A DNA stretch of 5,443 bases, from NCBI GenBank assembly GCA_937982565.1, contig CALJLN010000007.1:1-5443 (forward strand), read 5' to 3'. Source of the DNA: UBA2421 sp002343075 (GTDB taxonomy: Bacteria; Planctomycetota; Phycisphaerae; Tepidisphaerales; Tepidisphaeraceae). Shown piece by piece: positions 1 through 5,443 of the stretch. The position numbers and the translations under genes are program-made. The stretch's first letter is position 1. The number at the start of each line of letters is the position of its first letter. The notes below the pieces were generated by a model that saw nothing but the letters and a program-made list of their open reading frames with translations, made no database searches and was not told where the DNA came from.

Positions 1-184
1 GGACGGTGGCGCGCCTCAACGGGGGTCCCGGGTCACGCCGCGCGCGCGGAGGAGCCCTCCGGGCAGCGGCCGGGACGGCGGGGGGATCCTCTTGCGGCGT
101 AACTTTCGGTGCGGGCGACGTTGAAACCATGTCATGTCCTTCCAGCCAAACATCCCGCCCGGAAAATTCCGGCGCGGCACTCAT
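1..184 (-). CDS. Possible N-terminus of an unidentified protein, cut by the left edge
   Basis: A minus-strand frame starts with ATG at 182-184 and stays open for 61 codons to the edge of the window. The run GGAAAGGGGG ends four bases before the ATG and could be a ribosome-binding site. An in-frame TGA lies roughly 50 bases upstream, so the start is well bounded. The predicted peptide begins MSAAPEFSGRDVWLEGHD and then becomes rich in proline, alanine and arginine, like a disordered linker. I recognise no domain. The stretch is very GC-rich (45 of 60 bases at 61-120), so stop codons are rare by chance and the opposite strand is also open here. It follows the RTX-like gene on the same strand after about 340 bases, so it would probably be a separate transcription unit. 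It could equally be non-coding. Confidence 0.33.
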   Translation of the reverse strand, partial: MSAAPEFSGRDVWLEGHDMVSTSPAPKVTPQEDPPAVPAAARRAPPRARRDPGPPLRRATV

Positions 185-425
185 CCATCCCCCTTTCCAT
201 CGGCGGTTCCGGCACAACGCTGAATATCAGTCCAGCTTCCCAGGCACGAAACTCCCACCCTCCCGCCTCAGCACACGCGGAAAATGCGGCTTTTCTTGGA
301 CGTGGTAGCAATCAGATGGCTTTTAGATCATGACAGCAATCGCCACCCGGCGGGGGGAGTCAGCGGCAACCCGGAATGCGCCGCAGCGGAGTCGCTGCCC
401 CGTTCGTCATCCCCACCCGCGTACC

Positions 426-442
426 ACGGGTTTCCAACCCGT
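426..442 (-). terminator. Perfect 7-bp inverted repeat with 3-base loop, possible terminator
   Basis: ACGGGTT (426-432) and AACCCGT (436-442) are perfect inverted complements separated by three bases. This is the strongest hairpin seen in the intergenic region, 82 bases past the RTX-like stop. As with its neighbour, no T-run follows on the minus strand, so termination would be weak or factor-assisted. Two stems in tandem after the last gene of a presumed operon favour a transcript-end role over chance, but only modestly. Confidence 0.35.
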
Positions 443-465
443 CGGGCTGTTTACGGGCCGAAGAA

Positions 466-482
466 CCGGGGGGAAATCCCGG
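466..482 (-). terminator. GC-rich hairpin 42 bases after the RTX-like gene, possible terminator
   Basis: The arms CCGGG (466-470) and CCCGG (478-482) form a five-base-pair GC stem around a seven-base loop. It lies 42 bases beyond the stop codon of the RTX-like gene in the direction of transcription. There is no T-run after it on the minus strand, so it is not a classical intrinsic terminator. It could stall polymerase or protect the transcript end, or be a chance result of high GC. Confidence 0.25.
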
Positions 483-524
483 CTATGAATGAGCGGCGGA
501 CGCAATCCAGCATGTCTCCAGCGT

Positions 525-1796
525 TCACCGCACGGTTTCCACATCGATCAGCAGATCAATCACACTGCCGAGTGTGTCGGCGGTGGCGGTGTCTTTGCCG
601 GGCCCGCCGTCGAGGCGGTCTTTGCTCCCGCCACGCCCAAGCAGCAGGTCATCGCCGCCGTCGCCGTAGAGCTTATCCCGCCCGCCGCCGCCGGAGAGCG
701 TGTCGTTGCCGCCGCCGCCGCGCAGGGTGTCGTCGCCGTCGCCGCCGATCAGGGAGTCGTTGCCGCCACCGCCTTGTGCTATCATTGGGTCGGTACCGAG
801 GTTTGTAATGGTGTCGTCACCTTGCCCGCCGTGAACTGTGATTGCGTGGATGGTGCCGAAAGAACCATCAAAAACATTAATGGTGTTGTTCAATGAGTTC
901 CCAAACACCTCGCGCACCAACTTACTGACAACAATCACATCCACCCCTGCGCCGGCAAGCACGGTTGCAGGCCCGGTCGGATCGTTGGATACCCCAAGTG
1001 TGTCGCGCCCCGCGCCAAGGTCGATGCGTTCGTACACGCTGCTGAGACGCACGGCGTCGACGACGGAATCGTTTCCATCGCCGCCGCGAATGTCTGCGGG
1101 ATAGGAACTTTCGTCGGTTTCGAACCGGTCATCTCCGTCGCCGCCGACGAGCACGAGTCTTGGCGAGAGACCGACGCTTTGAATGCGATCGAACAAGTCG
1201 TTGCCACCTCCGGCGTCAATTATTAAGTCGGTAACTGCGCTGCCGCGGATAGTGTCATCGCCGTCGGTGAGCAGGATGGTAAGGTCGTTGCCCGGGTGCA
1301 CCACATCAGTGTGCGAGATAGTCGTGAATGCTGCAGCCACGAATCTCGGATCTCCCTCTTCGTTAACAGAGACTCTAAATTCTCCGGAAGGATTGCTGCT
1401 TTTATCAACAATGTCTCTTCCTCCACCGCCATCAAGCACGTTGACTCCCCGCCCTCCCACCAGTACATCGCTTCGAAATCCTCCAATGAGCGTGTCGTTT
1501 CCCGCGCCGCCCATCAATGTGCTGCGAAGATTGGCACGGTTGACGACGCGATCCCGACCCCCGCCGGCATCGACGTTAAGGCGATCAACCGCACTCCGAT
1601 CAAAACTCGTCGATGCGCCGTTGACGTCAACGTCGACTTCGGTTTGATTCAGACTGATGACGATCACATCCGCCTGCTCGGTTCCAGCCACGCTCAACGT
1701 TCCTGTACGGCTGAGCGAAGCACTGAAAAGCACGCGTTGATCTAACAACTGCACGGCGAAGCTTGCGCTCAGAGAGCGAACTCGTTCAGTTAACAT
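525..1796 (-). CDS. LEPR-XLL-type exported protein with RTX-like calcium-binding repeats
   Basis: Complete gene of 423 codons, ending in TGA at 525-527. The frame is open further up to an ATG at 1859, but I chose ATG 1794-1796 because AGGA sits seven bases before it and because it puts LLDQRVLFSA at residues 17-26. That string is a variant of the planctomycete LEPR-XLL N-terminal motif (usually LEPR or LEQR, then LL/LF), with Asp in place of Glu. Residues about 31-60 (SRTGTLSVAGTEQADVIVIS and onward) form the beta-rich segment usual before such repeats. Glycine/aspartate nonapeptides of the GGxGxDxLx type occur at residues 96-131 and 342-405, with degenerate copies between (for example GGDGDDRF and GGDGNDSV). 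In known RTX proteins these form a calcium-bound parallel beta-roll. The last 20 residues are not repeat-like and are shorter than a typical type I secretion signal. No catalytic domain is visible, so a structural or adhesive surface or matrix role is inferred. It follows the large dockerin/Fn3 gene by 29 bases and is probably co-transcribed with it. Confidence 0.9.
   Translation of the reverse strand: MLTERVRSLSASFAVQLLDQRVLFSASLSRTGTLSVAGTEQADVIVISLNQTEVDVDVNGASTSFDRSAVDRLNVDAGGGRDRVVNRANLRSTLMGGAGNDTLIGGFRSDVLVGGRGVNVLDGGGGRDIVDKSSNPSGEFRVSVNEEGDPRFVAAAFTTISHTDVVHPGNDLTILLTDGDDTIRGSAVTDLIIDAGGGNDLFDRIQSVGLSPRLVLVGGDGDDRFETDESSYPADIRGGDGNDSVVDAVRLSSVYERIDLGAGRDTLGVSNDPTGPATVLAGAGVDVIVVSKLVREVFGNSLNNTINVFDGSFGTIHAITVHGGQGDDTITNLGTDPMIAQGGGGNDSLIGGDGDDTLRGGGGNDTLSGGGGRDKLYGDGGDDLLLGRGGSKDRLDGGPGKDTATADTLGSVIDLLIDVETVR
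582..773 (-). repeat. C-terminal RTX-like nonapeptide array
   Basis: About seven consecutive nine-residue units (residues 342-405 of the RTX-like protein) start GGGGNDSLI, GGDGDDTLR, GGGGNDTLS, GGGGRDKLY, then GDGGDDLLL, a ten-residue unit GRGGSKDRLD, and GGPGKDTAT. In DNA this gives a 27-base period rich in GCC/CGC on the plus strand. The first three units keep the full G-G-x-G-x-D consensus. Later units replace Asn/Asp with Arg or Lys and probably bind calcium less well. Confidence 0.9.
1404..1511 (-). repeat. N-terminal RTX-like nonapeptide array
   Basis: Four units at residues 96-131 of the RTX-like protein: GGAGNDTLI, GGFRSDVLV, GGRGVNVLD and GGGGRDIVD. Only the first matches the calcium-binding consensus closely. 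The second and third have lost the central glycine or the aspartate, so this array is more decayed than the C-terminal one. Confidence 0.8.
1719..1745 (-). other. Variant LEPR-XLL N-terminal motif
   Basis: Encodes LDQRVLFSA (residues 18-26 of the RTX-like protein). The LEPR-XLL motif lies near the N-terminus of many planctomycete exported proteins and probably belongs to an export or anchoring signal whose mechanism is not settled. Here the usual Glu is Asp and the usual Pro is Gln, while the Arg and the following V-L-F-S-A match well. No ordinary long hydrophobic signal-peptide core precedes it. Confidence 0.65.
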
Positions 1797-1803
1797 CGAA
1801 ACA

Positions 1804-1807
1804 TCCT
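1804..1807 (-). promoter_or_regulatory. Ribosome-binding site of the RTX-like gene
   Basis: AGGA on the minus strand, seven bases before the ATG at 1796, inside the 29-base gap between the two genes. It supports the 1796 start over the longer in-frame start at 1859, which would overlap the end of the upstream gene. Confidence 0.6.
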
Positions 1808-1825
1808 GTTGAGGGTGAATGCTTG

Positions 1826-4800
1826 CTACGCGGGCCGCTGCACGGCACCTACAGTCCACTCGTTCGTTGTCGGCCGTAGATCGCCGTAGAGGTCGCCAAC
1901 CAGCCCGTACAACGAGGTAAGGTTCGTCGCTTGGTCAATCGTGGCGACGGGCGCTGTTGGCGATGATGGTCTAAAGGCCGAGTTGAGCGATACAGTTACC
2001 TGTGAGTCGCCTGCGAAAATGTTCCCCCACCCTAAAGTTGACGTTTCACTAAAAGTTCTGTCGCCATCAGAAAAAGCGAAGCGGTACAAGCGAGACGCCG
2101 GAGGAGTTGGAAATACGTTCTTGCTGACTTGGCCTGCTATAAACGGGCTCGTACCATCTTTCACGTTTTGCGCTGTGAAACCATTTATTCTGATCAAAGT
2201 CTGATCGCTCCCCGGTATTGGCGAGTGGTTGGAGGTTTCAAAAGTCTGCGAAATGAAGAGATTTCCGCGCATTACCAGCGCGGCCGTGCCGCCTCCCAAT
2301 GGCTGCGCGATCCTTAACCAAGGCGCATTTCGAGTTACGGGATTTGTCTCTGATGGATTTGCAGGCACAATTTCGGAAAGGCTGTGGCGTACAGTATTGT
2401 GAACGAAAGAAATTCGTTGTTGTGGCCCTTCTATGATTGGTGGGCGTTCGGTTCGAGTATTACTGCCACTTCCGACAATCTCACCAGTTCGCCTCGAATT
2501 CTCAAAGTAGTTATTGCGCACCATCACATCGCTGACCAGTCGTCCGCCTGAAACGCCTGAATTCTCACTGCTGAAACTAAGGCGGGCCAGGTGACTGTCT
2601 CGGTCGATCTCGTTCGGGAGCCGATCTCGGGGATCTTGAACGATTCGATTGCTCTCGATCACAACATATTGCATGGCAACGCTGCGGTCGGTCGGATCGC
2701 CGCTCACGCGACCCAGAAGCATCGAACCCCCATACGTTGTGTTCTGCGCCCAATAAATATACTTCCCTTTCTGAGCGCGCATCGTGTAAATGTCTTTGTT
2801 TTGTGGAGCGGCGACGTTGCCTTGCACTCGCGCGCGGTTTGTGAACGTGTTCCCGTACAACAGAACGTCCGATGCGTAGCTGCGCGTCACATGGTCTTTC
2901 GCCTGGACAGTGTTGTTTGGGAGCGTAACCGACTCGGTTGTTTCGCCTGATTTGTTGCCGAGCAAAACTAAACCGCGCGTCGGGGGATTAGCGAAGACCA
3001 GATAGCGACCCGTGACAATACTTGGATCGTTATAAGCGACGTCTACCAATGAACCGCTGGTGACGTTCTGCATCTTCTGACGGTTAATGTTTTGGAGGAG
3101 TACGCCTTCAGCTTGCAAGTAGCTGCTGGAAGGTAGATTCTGAGCGAACCCCTTGCCGATCTCGAAGCCGTAATGAATCTTGGTGAGTTTGAGATCCCGG
3201 AAGGCGACATTCCGCCCGAGGATGTCTGCGACACGGCCTGTCAACGCTCGATCGGCACCGTCGATGTAAATTTCCAACCCGCTAACGGACACATATTTGG
3301 TGGCCGTGTTAAATGTAAAGATTGATTGCGTCGTTCCTATAGAGCGGTGGAGTGCCAGTCGCGCCCGAGGCCGAGCCGGGCTCTCAGTAGAGTTTTGCCG
3401 ATATTGTAAAAACTGTACGTTGCTAAAGCCGGATAGGTTAAAGGTGCTACCTGGCGTTGGTTGGAAGTGCGCCTTGTCCTGATCACGCCTGAAATACACC
3501 TTCACATTTTCCTTGGAAGCTATCCCGTTGAAGATCGACATTCCCGTCTCAATAGGAACGCGGTTCGCTTTTGTCGTGCCGTCCGCTTGCGGATTTCCGT
3601 CCCGACTAATGTAAATGGAGCGGTACTGCACATCTGGTATCGCGGGATTGTTAGCTGGGCTCGATGCATTGAGCGTGCCGCCAGTCGGGCCTTGATCTTC
3701 GGTAACCTGTACCCACGCCTTTATTGTTCGCGTAGTTGACTCTACGTCCGAAGTGGAAGGATCGTCCGGGTAAGCAACTTTCAGCGAGACCTGATAAAGA
3801 TCTTCGTCCTCATAAACGTGCCCTGCAGTGAAGCCCGGCAGCGTGTTGTACTCGCCCTCGATATCGTCGAAGTTCCATTCCAGACGACTATTGACTCGCT
3901 CATACTCTTTGTTCAGTACCGATGCGTTCGCGTCTTTCCAAAACGCCGAGAAAGTTGAACCGGCAATAGTTTCGGACGCAACAAAGGTCGCTTGCCGTAC
4001 GCTGAAAAATATGGCTTGACCTGGTCGGACAGCATAGAGCGGAAAGTTTGCAGTGCCGTCATTGTACTGCCCTGTCCAGAGTGTCTCTCCCAAGACGTTG
4101 AACGTTGGATTCGCAGGTCGATACGCCAAGCCGTCAGAGACAAGAAAGGCATTTTCGGAATCTGCTTCAATTCCGCCCGACGTGAGTGCAACCACGCGAT
4201 AGTAATAGACTCCCGGCACCGGGGAATCGGTGTAAGTAATCGTATTGCTCGAGGTGGTGGCAACGACCGTCAACCCCGACGTAAACTCCGCGTTCAAGGC
4301 ACGATCAATTCTGTATCCAGTTTCCACGGACGAACGGTCTGCCCAATTGAGAACAACATCTCCATTTGACTGTTCAGACAACGTCAAATCCATGGGGGCG
4401 GCAACCAAGGTTGTTTGAGCGCCAAATGATGAATATCCGCCTATACCTGACGCCGAGATTGGTGCGATGCGATAGTAAAATAGGCTGTTTTCGGACGGGC
4501 CGCTGTCGGTGTACGAGATTTCATTCGCATTCAGTGTCGCTAGCGTGATCAAGTTGTTCTGAAATGCGCTATCCGTAGCTCGTTGTAAATTGTAACCAAC
4601 CTCAACTGCAGAATTGTCAGTCCAGCTGAGCGCGATGCTCGATGGCGTAATGGACGTCGAGAGATCGGAAGGCGCGGCTAAGCTCACTGCAGTAGCACTC
4701 GCGACACCGGACGGACTCGAAACAGCGTCGGGGGTTATAGCCGTCACCCGGTAACCGTAACCTTGGGCCTCGACGGCATCCCAATCGCGCCACATCTCAC

Positions 4801-5443
4801 CCTGTGCCCCTGCTCTGCCAACCTCAACAAATGTCCCTGATGGCAGGATCTGGCGTTCAATAAGAAACTGCGATTCCGTCTCTGATTCATCGACCCATGT
4901 GACGTCAATGTAACCTTCAGGCGTTGCGGTCGCAGTCGGGCTGGTCACTGCCGGCAGCACCGTCACCGCGGACGATTTGTTCGTCGTCTCCCCGTTGCCG
5001 TTGGCGTTGGTGAATGGCCGCACGCGATACCAGTACTTGGTGCCGTCTTGTAGATGGCCTTCGGGTAAATCTTCCCCTGCGTCGGAATAGTTGAGCGTGT
5101 TTGGGCCGACCTCGGCTATCTGCGTGAAATCGATTCCGTCGAGGCTGCGGAAGATGCGGTAGCCGTCCCAGGTGCCGGTGGCGGGGGCGGACCACGTGAG
5201 CCAAGTGGCTTCGCTCGACAGCGCCCCTACGGTGAGCATGCCCGGCTCGGTGATAGGCGCGGGGAGTTGACGGCCGAAGTTGGCTTGAAGGATCGTCCAG
5301 TCGTCGAGGTTTACCACGGTATCGAGGTTGAAATCGCCCTGATGGAACTTTTTGTTGGTGCCGCCGAAGTTAGCTTCGAGTGCGGTGCTGTCGTTGAGGC
5401 TGACGGCGCGGTCGCGGTCGGCGTCGGCGATGAGGAAGAAGAA
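1826..5443 (-). CDS. Large exported dockerin / Fn3 x4 / PKD / beta-helix protein, 5' end missing
   Basis: The frame is open from the right edge to TAG at 1826-1828, giving 1205 visible residues; the true start lies outside the window. The first GTG in the visible part (5317) is in the middle of the second dockerin repeat and is not a start. Domains by visible residue: dockerin pair 6-57; Fn3 domains about 66-165, 166-253, 254-347 and 348-437; a PKD-like domain about 465-580 with WNFDD at 523 and GHVYEDEDLYQVSLKV at 541; then a right-handed parallel beta-helix 604-1205. The helix opens with YISRDGNPQADGTT (611), as in many pectate-lyase-like proteins, and shows coils of the form V-x-V-x-x-N-x-F (VLLYGNTF 860, VMVRNNYF 973, LVMRGNLF 1056). 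It ends with DLYGDLRP...GAVQ, a common close of this fold. Such proteins bind or cleave polysaccharide outside the cell, but I cannot identify a catalytic site. No C-terminal membrane anchor or sorting tail is present. The next gene follows after 29 bases. Confidence 0.92.
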   Translation of the reverse strand, partial: FFFLIADADRDRAVSLNDSTALEANFGGTNKKFHQGDFNLDTVVNLDDWTILQANFGRQLPAPITEPGMLTVGALSSEATWLTWSAPATGTWDGYRIFRSLDGIDFTQIAEVGPNTLNYSDAGEDLPEGHLQDGTKYWYRVRPFTNANGNGETTNKSSAVTVLPAVTSPTATATPEGYIDVTWVDESETESQFLIERQILPSGTFVEVGRAGAQGEMWRDWDAVEAQGYGYRVTAITPDAVSSPSGVASATAVSLAAPSDLSTSITPSSIALSWTDNSAVEVGYNLQRATDSAFQNNLITLATLNANEISYTDSGPSENSLFYYRIAPISASGIGGYSSFGAQTTLVAAPMDLTLSEQSNGDVVLNWADRSSVETGYRIDRALNAEFTSGLTVVATTSSNTITYTDSPVPGVYYYRVVALTSGGIEADSENAFLVSDGLAYRPANPTFNVLGETLWTGQYNDGTANFPLYAVRPGQAIFFSVRQATFVASETIAGSTFSAFWKDANASVLNKEYERVNSRLEWNFDDIEGEYNTLPGFTAGHVYEDEDLYQVSLKVAYPDDPSTSDVESTTRTIKAWVQVTEDQGPTGGTLNASSPANNPAIPDVQYRSIYISRDGNPQADGTTKANRVPIETGMSIFNGIASKENVKVYFRRDQDKAHFQPTPGSTFNLSGFSNVQFLQYRQNSTESPARPRARLALHRSIGTTQSIFTFNTATKYVSVSGLEIYIDGADRALTGRVADILGRNVAFRDLKLTKIHYGFEIGKGFAQNLPSSSYLQAEGVLLQNINRQKMQNVTSGSLVDVAYNDPSIVTGRYLVFANPPTRGLVLLGNKSGETTESVTLPNNTVQAKDHVTRSYASDVLLYGNTFTNRARVQGNVAAPQNKDIYTMRAQKGKYIYWAQNTTYGGSMLLGRVSGDPTDRSVAMQYVVIESNRIVQDPRDRLPNEIDRDSHLARLSFSSENSGVSGGRLVSDVMVRNNYFENSRRTGEIVGSGSNTRTERPPIIEGPQQRISFVHNTVRHSLSEIVPANPSETNPVTRNAPWLRIAQPLGGGTAALVMRGNLFISQTFETSNHSPIPGSDQTLIRINGFTAQNVKDGTSPFIAGQVSKNVFPTPPASRLYRFAFSDGDRTFSETSTLGWGNIFAGDSQVTVSLNSAFRPSSPTAPVATIDQATNLTSLYGLVGDLYGDLRPTTNEWTVGAVQRPA
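4133..5248 (-). repeat. Tandem array of four fibronectin type III domains
   Basis: Each unit runs about 88-100 residues and keeps the Fn3 landmarks: a Trp in strand B (LTWSAP, VTWVDE, LSWTDN, LNWADR), a G/F-Y-x-I/L-x-R strand and a late Y-x-Y-R-V/I strand (YWYRVR, YGYRVT, YYRIAP, YYYRVV). Units 2-4 share D-x-S-x-x-E in the B-C loop, and units 3 and 4 also share VE-x-GY-x-x-x-RA and a following D-x-x-F/E-F element, so they look like the most recent duplicates. At the DNA level they have diverged, so the duplication is old. Fn3 arrays act as spacers or carbohydrate-proximal linkers in exported enzymes. Confidence 0.85.
5273..5428 (-). other. Dockerin type I domain (two EF-hand-like repeats)
   Basis: Two calcium-loop repeats, DADRDRAVSLND (visible residues 7-18) and DFNLDTVVNLDD (37-48), lie exactly 30 residues apart; each continues into L-x-A-N-F-G. 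All calcium ligand positions 1, 3, 5, 9 and 12 are filled (D,D,D,S,D and D,N,D,N,D). Positions 10-11, which decide cohesin binding in clostridial dockerins, are LN and LD instead of the Ser/Thr pair, so a clostridial-type cohesin partner is not implied. Planctomycete dockerin-like modules usually have no known cellulosome. Confidence 0.88.

Larger units (their letters stand above)
185..524. other. Intergenic region downstream of the RTX-like gene
   Basis: These 340 bases separate the stop of the RTX-like gene from the possible left-edge gene. Open frames on the plus strand across this stretch have no recognisable protein features and no convincing start signals. Two GC-rich inverted repeats lie in the part nearest the RTX-like gene and are listed separately. 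The remainder (about 185-420) should contain the promoter of the left-edge gene if that gene is real, but I could not pick a convincing -35/-10 pair. I saw no tRNA, riboswitch or mobile-element ends. Confidence 0.5.

Noticed and set aside
6..308. Plus-strand frame of 100 codons at the left edge
   Set aside because: Starts almost at the edge with no visible ribosome-binding site, and its composition looks non-coding; the minus-strand frame here has a better start context.
582..773. Short periodic repeats resembling a CRISPR or minisatellite
   Set aside because: The period is 27 bases and matches the nine-residue RTX units in frame; there are no conserved repeats separated by unique spacers.
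284..808. Plus-strand frame encoding a polyarginine-rich peptide
   Set aside because: The arginine runs are the antisense reading of the Gly/Asp-rich RTX repeats of the minus-strand gene; no ribosome-binding site or independent protein features.
1183..1745. Plus-strand open frames opposite the RTX-like gene
   Set aside because: Low-complexity Ser/Pro/Arg composition caused by antisense reading; no domains or start signals.
1797..1859. Longer N-terminus of the RTX-like protein starting at 1859
   Set aside because: It would overlap the end of the upstream gene, adds an Arg/Cys-rich stretch with no family match, and ignores the AGGA seven bases before the ATG at 1796.
3913..4263. Minus-strand alternative frame of 116 codons
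   Set aside because: It lies inside the Fn3/PKD part of the large gene in another frame, while the main frame shows clear domain motifs across the same bases.
4917..5204. Minus-strand His/Arg-rich frame of 95 codons
   Set aside because: Shadow of the first Fn3 domain in another frame; composition is typical of out-of-frame reading of GC-rich DNA.

Overview
The window most likely comes from a planctomycete, probably a Phycisphaerae/Tepidisphaeraceae-like bacterium. This is inferred from family style, not from a marker gene. The evidence is a paired-EF-hand dockerin-type module of the kind common in planctomycete exported proteins, a large exported multidomain protein built from Fn3, PKD and beta-helix parts, and a second protein that starts with a variant of the planctomycete 'LEPR-XLL' N-terminal motif followed by glycine/aspartate-rich RTX-like calcium-binding repeats.

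All supported coding sequence is on the minus strand, so transcription runs right to left. From 5443 to 1826 lies the 3' part of a very large gene; its true start is beyond the right edge. The visible 1205 residues read, in order, as a dockerin type I pair, four fibronectin type III domains, a PKD-like domain and a right-handed parallel beta-helix with a D-x-x-G-x-x-R...GA tail. After a 29-base gap, and behind an AGGA ribosome-binding site, a complete 423-codon gene (1796 to 525) encodes the RTX-like protein. Gap and orientation suggest one operon. Both products look extracellular and calcium-dependent, so a joint cell-surface or secreted role in polysaccharide or matrix binding is plausible. 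No enzymatic activity can be assigned.

Bases 185-524 are intergenic and hold two GC-rich inverted repeats just past the RTX gene, which may end the transcript. At the left edge a GC-rich minus-strand reading frame begins with ATG at 184 behind a purine-rich ribosome-binding-like stretch and runs off the window. It may be the start of the next gene, but this is uncertain. I saw no RNA genes, insertion sequences or CRISPR arrays.

The domain architecture (a dockerin pair in the interior of the protein rather than at its C-terminus, followed by a whole Fn3/PKD/beta-helix cassette) is the most unusual thing here. I see no clear evidence of a wholly new type of system.
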